In this document: positions 42,214 through 50,380 of the stretch, piece by piece
Layout: every line of letters starts with the position of its first letter
Position numbering within the stretch: position 1 is the first letter of the stretch
Source of the DNA: Pisaster brevispinus
Taxonomy: Eukaryota > Echinodermata > Asteroidea > Forcipulatida > Asteriidae
Direction of reading: 5' to 3'
NCBI GenBank assembly: GCA_023634235.1
Contig: JAMKCF010000018.1
Span: 11,792,768-11,856,767 of the forward strand
DNA: 64,000 nucleotides
Made by a program: the position numbers and the translations under genes
Notes under the pieces: model-generated
Database searches by the model: none
Told to the model about the DNA's origin: nothing
Seen by the model: the letters and a program-made list of their open reading frames with translations, nothing else

Positions 42214-43879
42214 GCCCTTTGGACGCTATCGCTGGTGTCGTCTGCCTTTCGGCACTTGCGTGTCATCAGAGATATTCCAGCGCAGGCTTCATCAAGTGCT
42301 TGAAGGACTTATGGGCATAATCTGTGTTGCTGATGATATCCTAGTCTATGGGACAGGTGGCTCCCAAAAAGAAGCAATCACAGATCATGATGAAAAACAT
42401 GAACAGCTACTGAAGCGTGGTGCAGACATGAACATCAAGCTTAACAAGGCCAAATCTGTGTTCCGTGTGAATGAAATACTATTCCTTGGACAAATCGTAT
42501 CAAGCAAAGGCCTCAAAGCTAATCCTCAGAAGATATCTGCAATGACAAGTATGCCAGCTCCCACAAACGTAAAAGAGGTGCAACGTTTGGTTGGATTTGT
42601 AAACTAACTGGGCAAATTCCTGCCAGGATTATCGGAAACCTTGGAGCCAATTCGACAACTTACCAAACCAGACATAGTGTGGGAGTGGTCAGATGCCCAA
42701 GAGAATGCCTTCATCAAAGTAAAGAAGATGGTATGTCATGCACCCATATTACAATTCTACAACCCGAATGATGAACTAACTGTTCAGTGTGATGCAAGTG
42801 GTGTCGGTCTCGGGGCGGCTCTACTGCAGAATGGCCAACCAGTAGCATACGCAAGCAGAGCAGTGACTGACACTGAAACACGATACGCATCTATTGAAAA
42901 GGAGATGCTTGCAGTAGTCTTTGCGATGGAGCGCTTCCACCAATACACCTTTGGAAGATTCACCAGTGTTGTCAGCGATCATAAGCCTCTCGAAATGATC
43001 ATGAAAAAAACCCTGGTGAAGGTCCCAAAGCGCCTCCAAGGCATGCTCCTACGCCTCCAGAAATATGACTTCGCAATTACTTACTGCCCGGGAAAGAGAA
43101 TGTATCTGGCCGACACATTATCACGAGCGGTTGGTGAACAGCCCCCCACCCTTGACCATGGAGATTTTGAAAAAGTCAACATGGTGTCATATTTGCCCAT
43201 ACGTGAAGAAAGACTGACTCAAATACAAAGAGAGACTGCAAAGGATGATAATTTGCAGCTACTCAAGCAAACCATCACTCAAGGATGGCCAGATGAGCGA
43301 AGCACACTCCCTGAGCAGCTAAAGCCATACTACAGCTATCGCGACGAGTTGGCAATCCAAGACGGTATGATTTTTAGAGGAGACAGAGTGGTCATACCCG
43401 AAACACTCAGGAAGGAAATGAAAAACAAAACCCACTCATCCCACTTGGGCGATGACAGCTGCCTAAGACGAGCACGCCAGAGCCTATTCTGGCCAGGAAT
43501 GAATAGCGAGATAAAACACTTCATCAGCACTTGTGATGTATGTCGTTCGATGGAGACACGGCAGCAAAAAGAGAGCTTGATCTCTCATGAGCTTGCAACA
43601 AGGCCGTGGGAGCGAGTCGGAACTGACCTGTTCTCATTGAATGCCAAGGATTATTTAATCACGGTGGATTACTACAGTAACTTCTGGGAAGTGGACAACC
43701 TTCCAGACACGACTAGCGCCACCGTCATTCGGAAACTCAAGGGACATTTTGCTCGTTATGGCACTCCATCCCAACTGGTGAGTGACAACGGGCCACAGTT
43801 CACATCCACACTCTTCAGCCAATTTTCCAAGGAATGGGACTTCGAACATCTTTGCAGTAGCCAAGTAGACAGTAGATAG
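42214..43879 (+). pseudogene. RT palm, RNase H and partial integrase of gypsy element 2
   Basis: RT resumes with TPFGRYRWCRLPFG, then ICVADDILVYG, where VADD replaces the usual YLDD or YVDD. A TAA stop near 42605 follows GFVN. The next frame (42641-43879) has RNase H (CDASGVGLGAALLQ, SDHKPLEMIM) and integrase with the zinc domain (HLGDDSC...CDVC), Asp in GTDLFS and Asp in SDNGPQF. Coding ends before the catalytic Glu at the junction with LINE DNA (43880). Confidence 0.85.
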
Positions 43880-44896
43880 TGATGGACATAATTTGACCTG
43901 CAAAGGTGTATTCCAGAGACGTGGAGCTACAACTGAAAAGGCCCTATCCCCCCATGTGTGTTTGGATCTAGGTTCACAGAGAAGAGACATATTGCTGGAG
44001 CGGAGTGTACGATGAGGTGTATATGGAGTGAGAAGAGAACTATATGCAGGAGCCAGGTCATTCAAAGACTTAAACACAATAAGCATCAATTTGTATACAA
44101 TTCTATAACCAACCGGTAACCAATGTAGCCCTTACAAGATGGGTGTAATGTGCGATGATTTCTTTGTCAAGGTAACCAAGCGTGCAGTAGAGTTTTGGAC
44201 GCGCTGAAGACGAGCAATCTGATCTTGAGGGAGACCGAACAAAAGTGCATTTCCCATGTCTAACCGGGAGGTTATAAAACTGTGAACAATTTGTTCAGTA
44301 GCATGTGGAGTTAAATATTTCCTAATTCTACCAATGTTCCTTATATGGAATGAAGATGAACGCACAATGCTAGAAACGTGAGAACTAAGAGACATCGAAT
44401 TATCAAAAATAGAACCTAAATTTCTAGCAGATGTTGCTGGGGTAATGTCAGAGTCGCCAATGGTGATATGTGGAACATGAACCTTAGAGAGCTGTTGCCT
44501 CGACCCAATTAAAACAAATTCTGATTTTTGATCATTCATCTGAAGAAAATTGTCCTGCATCCATTGACGGATTTCACATATACATGATTCCCTACATTCA
44601 ATACTTTGATCGGCAACATTTTGAGTTGGTTTAAAGGAGATATACAACTGTGTGTCATCGGCATAGACGTGATATTGCAGTTTATGTTTGATAATGATGT
44701 TATGAACCGGTTATGTATAAATAGTAAACCATTTTGGTCCAAGGACCGACCCTTGTGGCACGGAAAATTCATGGATAACCGGGTTAGACAAGGAGTTACC
44801 TATGCGAACACATTGAGGTCTGCCTTCCAAATAGTATTTGCACCATGATCAACGGTATCAAAGGCCGCGCTTAAATCAAGAAGGATGAGGGCGGTC
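43880..44896 (-). pseudogene. LINE (L2/CR1-like) reverse transcriptase fragment
   Basis: Read on the minus strand it begins in the RT palm (LLDLSAAFDTVDH) next to the first 5S copy. A PQGS-type motif with a following stop comes next, then YADDTQLYISFK near 44640-44665, the thumb (SARNLGSIFDNSMSLSSHV) and the C-terminal GDRAFSVVAPRLWN. In-frame stops interrupt it near 44135 and 44700. The 5' half, including endonuclease, is missing. The motif set is that of the L2/CR1 groups. It replaces the 3' end of gypsy element 2. Confidence 0.8.
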
Positions 44897-45005
44897 ACCA
44901 AATATTCCCAGGAGGTCTCCCGTCCAAGTACTGACTAGGCCGAATGCTGCTTAACTTCAGTGATCAGACGAGAACCGGTGTTTTCAGCGTAGTGTGGCCG
45001 TAGAC
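44897..45005 (-). rRNA. 5S rRNA copy 1 (3'-truncated)
   Basis: Outermost copy. The RNA 3' end (GGTGCCGTAGAC) is missing at the junction with the LINE fragment. Type A spacer on its promoter side (TATA-like CTTATA complement about 25-30 bp upstream). Confidence 0.75.
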
Positions 45006-45088
45006 AAACTGCTCACTTAAAATTGCGTTCTTATATTTTGTCAATTTCAAGTTTCTGATAGTCACAAAAGGAGGAAAATTATATGAAT

Positions 45089-45206
45089 GTCTAAGGCATC
45101 TAATATTCCCAGGAGATCTCCCGTCCAAGTACTGACAAGGCCCGACGCTGCTTAACTTCGGTGATCAGACGAGAACTGGTGTTTTCAGAGTAGTGTGGCC
45201 GTAGAC
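45089..45206 (-). rRNA. 5S rRNA copy 2 (full length, variant)
   Basis: 118 bp. Terminal stem changed (CTAAGG instead of CTACGG), and GGAGATCTCC in the box region. Type B (TATA-less) spacer on the promoter side. Confidence 0.85.
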
Positions 45207-45276
45207 AAATGCTTACTAAAAATTGCGTACTTACTTGTGTAAGTACTAGTCACAAAAGGAGGAAAACAATATGGAT

Positions 45277-45396
45277 GTCTACGGCACCCGCTATTCCCAG
45301 GAGGTCTCCCTTCCAAGTACTGACCAGGCCCAACGCTGCTTAACCTCGGTGATCAGAGTCGAGAAACGGTGTTTTCAGCGTAGTATGGCCGTAGAC
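45277..45396 (-). rRNA. 5S rRNA copy 3 (full length, 2 extra bases)
   Basis: 120 bp because of an extra base in GATCAGAGTCGAG and a change nearby. Ends otherwise intact. Type B spacer. Confidence 0.85.
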
Positions 45397-45466
45397 AAAT
45401 GCTTACTAAAAATTGCGTACTTACTTTTTTAAGTATAAGTCACAAAAAGAGACAAACAATATGATT

Positions 45467-45584
45467 GTCTACGGCACCCGGCAATCCAAGGAGGTCTCCT
45501 TTCCAAGTCCTGACCAGGCCCGACGCTGCTTAACTTCGGTGATCAGACGAGAACCGGTGTTTTCAGAGTAGTGTGGCCGTAGAC
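45467..45584 (-). rRNA. 5S rRNA copy 4 (full length)
   Basis: 118 bp, CCAAGGAGGTCTCC variation near the 3' third. Type B spacer. Confidence 0.85.
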
Positions 45585-45655
45585 AAAATACTTACTAAAA
45601 ATTGCGTACATACTTTTGTAAGTATTAGTCAAAAAAGGAGGAAAACATTATGGAT

Positions 45656-45768
45656 GTCTAAGGCACCCGGTATTCCCAGGAGGTCTCCCTTCCAAGTACT
45701 GACCAGCCCCGACGCTGCTTAACTTCGGTGATCAGACGAGAAACGTTCAGCGTAGTATGGCCGTAGAC
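45656..45768 (-). rRNA. 5S rRNA copy 5 (5 bp deletion)
   Basis: The GAACCGGTGTTTTCAG segment is shortened to AAACGTTCAG. It runs almost directly into copy 6 with only ~16 bp of spacer, so it has lost its own promoter region. Confidence 0.8.
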
Positions 45769-45784
45769 AAAATGCTTACTTGAA

Positions 45785-45881
45785 ATTCCCAGGTCTCCCT
45801 TCCAAGTACTAACCAGGCCCGACGCTTAACTTTTTATGATCAGACGAGAACCGGTGTTTTCAGAGTAGTTTGGCCGTAGAC
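45785..45881 (-). pseudogene. 5S rRNA copy 6 (degenerate)
   Basis: Lacks the RNA 3' terminal stem and has internal deletions (GACGCTTAAC; TTTTTATGATCAG). It abuts copy 5. Type B spacer. Confidence 0.8.
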
Positions 45882-45951
45882 AAAAGCTTACTTAAACCTG
45901 CGTACTTACTTTTGTAAGTATACGTCAAAAAAGAGGAAAAATAATATGAGT

Positions 45952-46069
45952 GTCTACGGCACCCGGTATTCCCAGGAGGTCTCCCTTCCAAGTACTGACC
46001 AGGCCCGACGCTGCTTAACTTCGGTGATCAGACGAGAACCGGTGTTTTCAGAGTAGTATGGCCGTAGAC
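45952..46069 (-). rRNA. 5S rRNA copy 7 (full length, near consensus)
   Basis: 118 bp, close to the array consensus; both ends intact. Hybrid spacer with TATA-like CTTATA at the usual place. Confidence 0.88.
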
Positions 46070-46142
46070 AAACTGCTCACTTAAAATTGAGTACTTATAT
46101 TTTGTAAGTATTAGTCAAAAAAAGGAAGAAAATAATATGAAT

Positions 46143-46259
46143 GTCAACGGCACCCGTTATTCCCATGAGGTCTCCCTTCCGAGTACTGACCAGGCCCGCA
46201 CTGCTTAACTTCGGTGATCAGACGAGAACCGTTGTTTTCTGCGTAGTGTGGCCGTAGAA
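46143..46259 (-). rRNA. 5S rRNA copy 8 (end mutations)
   Basis: 117 bp. The RNA starts with altered bases (TAGAAA on the plus strand), and one base is missing in GCCCGCACTGC. Its spacer is cut by the 0.3 kb insert. Confidence 0.8.
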
Positions 46260-46304
46260 AAAATGCGTACTTAAAATTGCGTACTTATATTTTGTAAGTC
46301 TTAG

Positions 46305-46612
46305 TCATTCGGGTATGCGGACGCCGCTGCACACAATCGCAGTCAGACGTCGGAACACCAACGCAGACCCCAACCCACGGGTACCCTGACATCGACCCCA
46401 GGACGCATCGACTCAGCAGGGTGCGGGCGCCAGTCGACGTAAAAAGATGGCTCGCTTCTAGTCCAAGATGGCGCGCTTCCAATCCAAGATGGCGCTCTTC
46501 TAATCCAAGATGGCGATTTTACGATCATTATAGTATAGATTATAGTATATATTATAGTATAGATTATAGTATAGATTATAGTATAGATTATAGTATAGAT
46601 TATAGTATAGAT
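46305..46612. other. 0.3 kb non-5S insert with YY1-like and 12 bp repeats
   Basis: It interrupts the spacer after copy 8. Its left part is GC-rich unique sequence. Four copies of a 21 bp unit with CCAAGATGGCG follow (starts 46444, 46465, 46486, 46507), then seven copies of the 12-mer ATTATAGTATAG (46527-46610) directly abutting copy 9. CAAGATGGCG is the YY1 consensus core. Confidence 0.8.
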
Positions 46613-46712
46613 GTCTACGGCACCCCGTATTTCCAGGAGGTCTCCCTTCCAAGTACTGACCAGGCCCGACACTGCTTAACATTGGTGTTTTCAGCGTAGT
46701 ATGGCCGTAGAC
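46613..46712 (-). pseudogene. 5S rRNA copy 9 (18 bp deletion)
   Basis: 100 bp. Lacks the ATCAGACGAGAACCGGTG segment, as do copies 11, 14 and 18, which removes most of helix II/III. Shares the AACATTGGTG variant with copy 14. Type A spacer. Confidence 0.85.
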
Positions 46713-46795
46713 AAGCAGCTCACTTAAAATTGCGTTCTGATATTTTGTCAATTTTCAGTTTCTGATAGTCACAAAAGGAGGAAAATAATATCAAT

Positions 46796-46913
46796 GTCTA
46801 CGGCACCCGGTATTCCCATGAGGTCTCCCTTCCAAGTACTGACCAGGCCCGACGCTGCTTAACTTCGGTGATCAGACGAGAACCGGTGTTTTCAGCATAG
46901 TATGGCCGTAGAC
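46796..46913 (-). rRNA. 5S rRNA copy 10 (full length)
   Basis: 118 bp, nearly consensus (CCCATGAGG variant). Hybrid spacer with TATA-like motif. Confidence 0.87.
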
Positions 46914-46985
46914 AAACTGCTCACTTAAAATTGCTTACTTATATTTTGTAAGTATTAGTCAAAAAAGGAGGAAAATAATATGAAT

Positions 46986-47085
46986 GTGTAAGGCATCTAA
47001 TATTCTCAGGAGGTCTCCCGTCCAAGTACTGACCAGGCCCGACGCTGCTTAACTTCGGTGTTTTCAGCGTAGTATGGCCGTAGAC
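46986..47085 (-). pseudogene. 5S rRNA copy 11 (18 bp deletion)
   Basis: 100 bp; same internal deletion between CGGTG direct repeats. Terminal stem altered (GTGTAAGG). Type A spacer. Confidence 0.85.
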
Positions 47086-47167
47086 GAACTGCTCACTTAA
47101 AATTGCGTTCTTATATTTTGTCAACTTCAGTTTCTGATAGTCACAAAAGGAGGAAAATAATATCAAT

Positions 47168-47285
47168 GTCTACGGCAGCCGGTATTCCCAGGAGGTCTCC
47201 CTTCCAAGTACTGACCAGGCCCGACGCTGCTTAATTTCGGTGATCAGACAAGAACCGGTGTTTTCAGAGTAGTATGGCTGTAGAC
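47168..47285 (-). rRNA. 5S rRNA copy 12 (full length)
   Basis: 118 bp, few substitutions (CGGCAGCC, GGCTGTAGAC). Type A spacer. Confidence 0.85.
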
Positions 47286-47368
47286 AAACTGTTCACTTAA
47301 AAGTGCGTTCTTATATTTTGTAAATTTTAAGTTTCTGATAGTCACAAAAGGAGGAAAATAATAAGAAA

Positions 47369-47486
47369 GTCTACGGCCCCTAGTATTCCCTGGAGGTCTC
47401 CCGTCCAAGTCCTGACCAGGCCCGACGCTGCTTAACTTCGGTGATCAGAGGAGAACCGGTGTTTTCACAGTAGTATGGCCGTAAAC
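47369..47486 (-). rRNA. 5S rRNA copy 13 (full length, variant)
   Basis: 118 bp, with CGGCCCCTAG and GCCGTAAAC end changes. Type B spacer. Confidence 0.85.
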
Positions 47487-47557
47487 AAAATGCTTATTAG
47501 AAATTGCGTACTTTCATTTGTAAGTATTAGTCACAAAAGGAGGAAAACAATATCAAT

Positions 47558-47657
47558 GTCTACGGCACCCCGTATTCCCAGGAGGTCTCCCTTCCAAGTA
47601 CTGACCAGGCCCGACACTGCTTAACATTGGTGTTTTCAGCGTGGTATGGCCGTAGAC
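47558..47657 (-). pseudogene. 5S rRNA copy 14 (18 bp deletion)
   Basis: 100 bp; near-identical to copy 9 including AACATTGGTG and the following AGCAGCTCACTTAAAATT spacer, so copies 9 and 14 are a recent unit duplication. Confidence 0.87.
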
Positions 47658-47740
47658 AAGCAGCTCACTTAAAATTGCGTTGTGATATTTTGTCAATTTT
47701 CAGTTTCTGATAGTCACAAAAGGAGGAAAATAATCTGAAT

Positions 47741-47842
47741 GTCTACGGCACCCGGTATTCCCATGTACTGACCAGGCCCGACGCTGCTTAACTTCGGTGA
47801 CCAGACGAGAACCGGTGTTTTCAGCGTAGTGTGGCCGTAGAC
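47741..47842 (-). pseudogene. 5S rRNA copy 15 (deletion in 3' third)
   Basis: 102 bp. The AGGAGGTCTCCCTTCCA segment is lost (TTCCCATGTACTGACC). The 5' half is intact. Type B spacer. Confidence 0.85.
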
Positions 47843-47912
47843 AGTTGCTTATTAAAAATTGCGTACTTACATTTGTAAGTTTTAGTCACAAAAGGAGGAA
47901 AACATTATGGAT

Positions 47913-48030
47913 GTCTACGGCAACCCTTATTCCCAGGAGGTCTCCCCTCCAAGTACTGACCAGGCCCGACGCTGCTTAACCTCGGTGATCAGACGCGAAC
48001 CGGTGTGTTCAGAGTAGTATGGCCGTAGAC
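47913..48030 (-). rRNA. 5S rRNA copy 16 (full length)
   Basis: 118 bp with a few substitutions (CGGCAACCCTT, GACGCGAACC). Hybrid spacer. Confidence 0.85.
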
Positions 48031-48102
48031 AAACTGCTCACTTAAAATTGCGTACTTATATTTAGTAAGTATACGTCAAAAAAGGAGGAAAATAATATGA
48101 AT

Positions 48103-48220
48103 GTCTACGGCACCAGGTATTCCCACGAGGTCTCCCGTCCAAGAACTGACCAGGCCCGACGCTGCTTGACTTCTGTGATCAGACGAGAACCGGTGTTTTC
48201 AGCGGAGTGTGGCCGTAGAC
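48103..48220 (-). rRNA. 5S rRNA copy 17 (full length)
   Basis: 118 bp with CACCAGG and GCTTGACTTCTG substitutions. Type A spacer. Confidence 0.85.
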
Positions 48221-48302
48221 AAACTGTTCACTTAAAATTTAGTCTTATATTTTTTCAATTTTAAGTTTCTGATTGTCACAAAAGGAGATAAATAATATGA
48301 AT

Positions 48303-48402
48303 GTCTACGGCACCCGGTATTTCCAGGAGGTCTCCCTTCCAAGCACTGACCAGGCCCGATGCTGCTTAACTTCGGTGTTTTCAGCGTAGTTTGGCCGTAG
48401 AC
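48303..48402 (-). pseudogene. 5S rRNA copy 18 (18 bp deletion)
   Basis: 100 bp; fourth copy with the shared 18 bp deletion. Type A spacer. Confidence 0.85.
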
Positions 48403-48484
48403 ATTTTGCTCACTTAAAATTGAGTCTTATATTTTGTCAATTTTCAGTTTCTGATAGTCACAAAAGGAGTAAAATAATATGAAT

Positions 48485-48599
48485 GTCTACGGCACCTAGT
48501 ATTCCCAGTAGGTTCCCCGTCCAAGTACTGACCATGCCCAACGCTGCTTAACTTCGGTGATCAGACGAGAACCGGTGTTTTTAGAGTATGGCCGTAGAC
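48485..48599 (-). rRNA. 5S rRNA copy 19 (3 bp short)
   Basis: 115 bp, deletion near the RNA 5' end (TTTTTAGAGTATGG). AGTAGGTTCCCC change in the 3' third. Type B spacer. Confidence 0.82.
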
Positions 48600-48670
48600 A
48601 AAATGCTCACTAAAAATCGCGTAATTACATTTGTTAGTATTAGTCACAAAAGGAGGAAAACAATATGGAT

Positions 48671-48789
48671 GTCTAACTGCACCCGGTATTCCCAGGAGGT
48701 CTCCCTTCTAAGTACTGAACAGGCCCGACGCTGCTTAATTTCGGTAATCAGACGAGAACCGGTGTTTTCAGCGTAGTATGGCCGTAGAC
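48671..48789 (-). rRNA. 5S rRNA copy 20 (end variant)
   Basis: 119 bp; the 3' stem reads TCTAACTGCACC. Type A spacer. Confidence 0.82.
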
Positions 48790-48874
48790 ATTACTGTTCA
48801 CTTAAAAGTGGATTCTTATATTTTGTCAATTTTAAGTTTCTGATAGTCACAAAACGAGGAAAATAAATATGAAT

Positions 48875-48992
48875 GTCTACGGCACCTAGTATTCCCAGTA
48901 GGTCTCCCGTCCAAGTACTGACCAGGCCCGACGCTGCTTTACCTCGGTGATCAGACGAGAACCGGTTTTTTCACCGTAGTATGGCCGTAAAC
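48875..48992 (-). rRNA. 5S rRNA copy 21 (full length)
   Basis: 118 bp with CACCTAG and CCGTAAAC changes. Type A spacer with a lengthened T run. Confidence 0.84.
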
Positions 48993-49070
48993 AAACTGCT
49001 CACTTAAAATTGCGTTTTTATATTTTTTTGTTAATTTTATGTTTCTTAAAAGGAGGAAAATAATATGAAT

Positions 49071-49126
49071 GTCTATACGGCACCTGGTATTCCCAGGAGG
49101 TCTCCCTTCCAAGAAATGACCAGGCC
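49071..49126 (-). pseudogene. 5S rRNA copy 22, 3' part (split by transposon)
   Basis: RNA 3' half, ending in GACCAGGCC (49118-49126), where the composite element begins. The rest continues at 56558. It is inactivated by 7.4 kb of inserted DNA. Confidence 0.9.
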
Positions 49127-49426
49127 GCGAATTTTTTTTTTCCCAGCGCGGTAAAGGCTAAGATTTACACACCTCGCTCCCATCGGCCTGGACTTGCTGA
49201 TGAATTATTCATTGAAAACAAGCTATGTAGGCCTTACGCGCGTGTTGTGTACGCGTACATACATCATTATTGCTATCTATGTCGAGACTTTCCTTTGTCC
49301 CTCTTACTTAACACTCTCCATAGACTAAGCGCACGAAAAAATGTGCGGACACAAAAATACAAAGGATTCCAATGTGAGGACAGCATTGTCCCTTTTGTAT
49401 TCATTTGTTCTAGTGTCCCGACTCTT

Positions 49427-49923
49427 AAGCCGGCCTCAGGTCGACCTACGATGTTCTTGCGCCCGCAACAAATCGTCGGCAACGCGCAGACAAAATATGC
49501 TCAGGTCACAACAACTGAGAAATCGTGCCACCGTCGGGATCACGTCGTACAAGTTGAAATTGTTCTACTCTTGCGACTGTTAATTTTTTCGAGCGGCGAC
49601 TGTTTCCGATTGTCTTAAAATCATCGCAGTTACGAGAGGCTTTAGGTCGACCTTGCGTCAACAAAAAACAGTCGGCGACTGACTTTTCAGGATCACACTG
49701 CGCCTGAGCTAAGACCATCGGGAACTTTTCAGTCGGCGATTATTTACGACCTGAGCGTAACTGCGATGATTTTAAGACAATCGGAAACAGTCGCCGCTCG
49801 AAAAAATTAACAGTCGCAAGAGTAGAACAATTTCAACTTGTACGACGTGATCCCGACGGTCGCACGATTTCTCAGTTGTTGTGACCTGAGCAAGAACATC
49901 GTAGGTCGACCTGAGGCCGGCTT
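49427..49923. repeat. 0.5 kb long inverted repeat inside the composite element
   Basis: AAGCCGGCCTCAGGTCGACC at the left is mirrored by its complement at the right end. The arms (about 49427-49632 and 49755-49923) match through GGATCACGTCGTACAAGTTG and TCTTAAAATCATCGCAGTTA with one ~40 bp gap. The centre is partly self-similar. It may be the outer element's own subterminal structure or an older nested foldback. Confidence 0.75.
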
Positions 49924-49946
49924 TACACGATCGATCGACGTGTCTG

Positions 49947-50113
49947 ATTCTTTCTCATTCGTGTACTTACTTCTGCCTCGACAATAACTTTTAGGACATT
50001 TCCTCAAACCCCCAATCAATCATGCTTAAAAAATCTCAACCTCGTGCCAAATGACCCAACCTCCCTGTGACCCCACTTCAAGCATGCCCACCAGTGTTTC
50101 TTTAAGCATCTTT
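49947..50113. repeat. DIRS left inverted terminal repeat
   Basis: It starts ATTCTTTCTCATTCG. The shared part, with CTTCTGCCTCGACAATAACT and AAACCCCCAATCAATC, is the complement of 55928-56070. The outermost ~14 bp are unique to this end and are represented in the internal complementary region. Confidence 0.9.
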
Positions 50114-50380
50114 CCCAGTTAGTCGTGTATTTTTTTCGTGCCAGTAAAAAAATCACATTTTAGAAAGATTCTTCGTTAGTGTGAAGTTTTAAACTTCACT
50201 TTTAGTTTACCTTGAAGGTACTGTTAATGTTGTATGAGAGTTCTTCTTCTTTTCTTTTTCTTTTTTCGCTGTTGTGGGCAGTGAAATAACAACAGGACGG
50301 TTGTGGGCCGTCTCATTTGCTGGTATTGACGTGCGTGTGTGACACGTACATGTACATGTACAGTGTATAGAATTCCGTCA

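Larger units (their letters stand above)
37200..43880 (+). mobile_element. Ty3/gypsy LTR retrotransposon 2, decayed and interrupted
   Basis: Order: LTR/primer site, gag with zinc knuckles, protease, RT, RNase H, integrase. Damage: frameshifts in gag (near 37820 and 38300) and in early RT (near 39260), a 2.7 kb foldback insertion at 39472, a nonsense TAA near 42605, and loss of everything after mid-integrase where a LINE fragment begins at 43880. It belongs to a different lineage from the element at 1.3-8.6 kb (different gag, different primer site). Confidence 0.85.

Noticed and set aside
44897..49126. Regularly spaced repeats resembling a CRISPR array
   Set aside because: The repeat is the ~118 bp 5S rRNA gene with a Pol III spacer; the spacers are related to each other, and the genome is eukaryotic.
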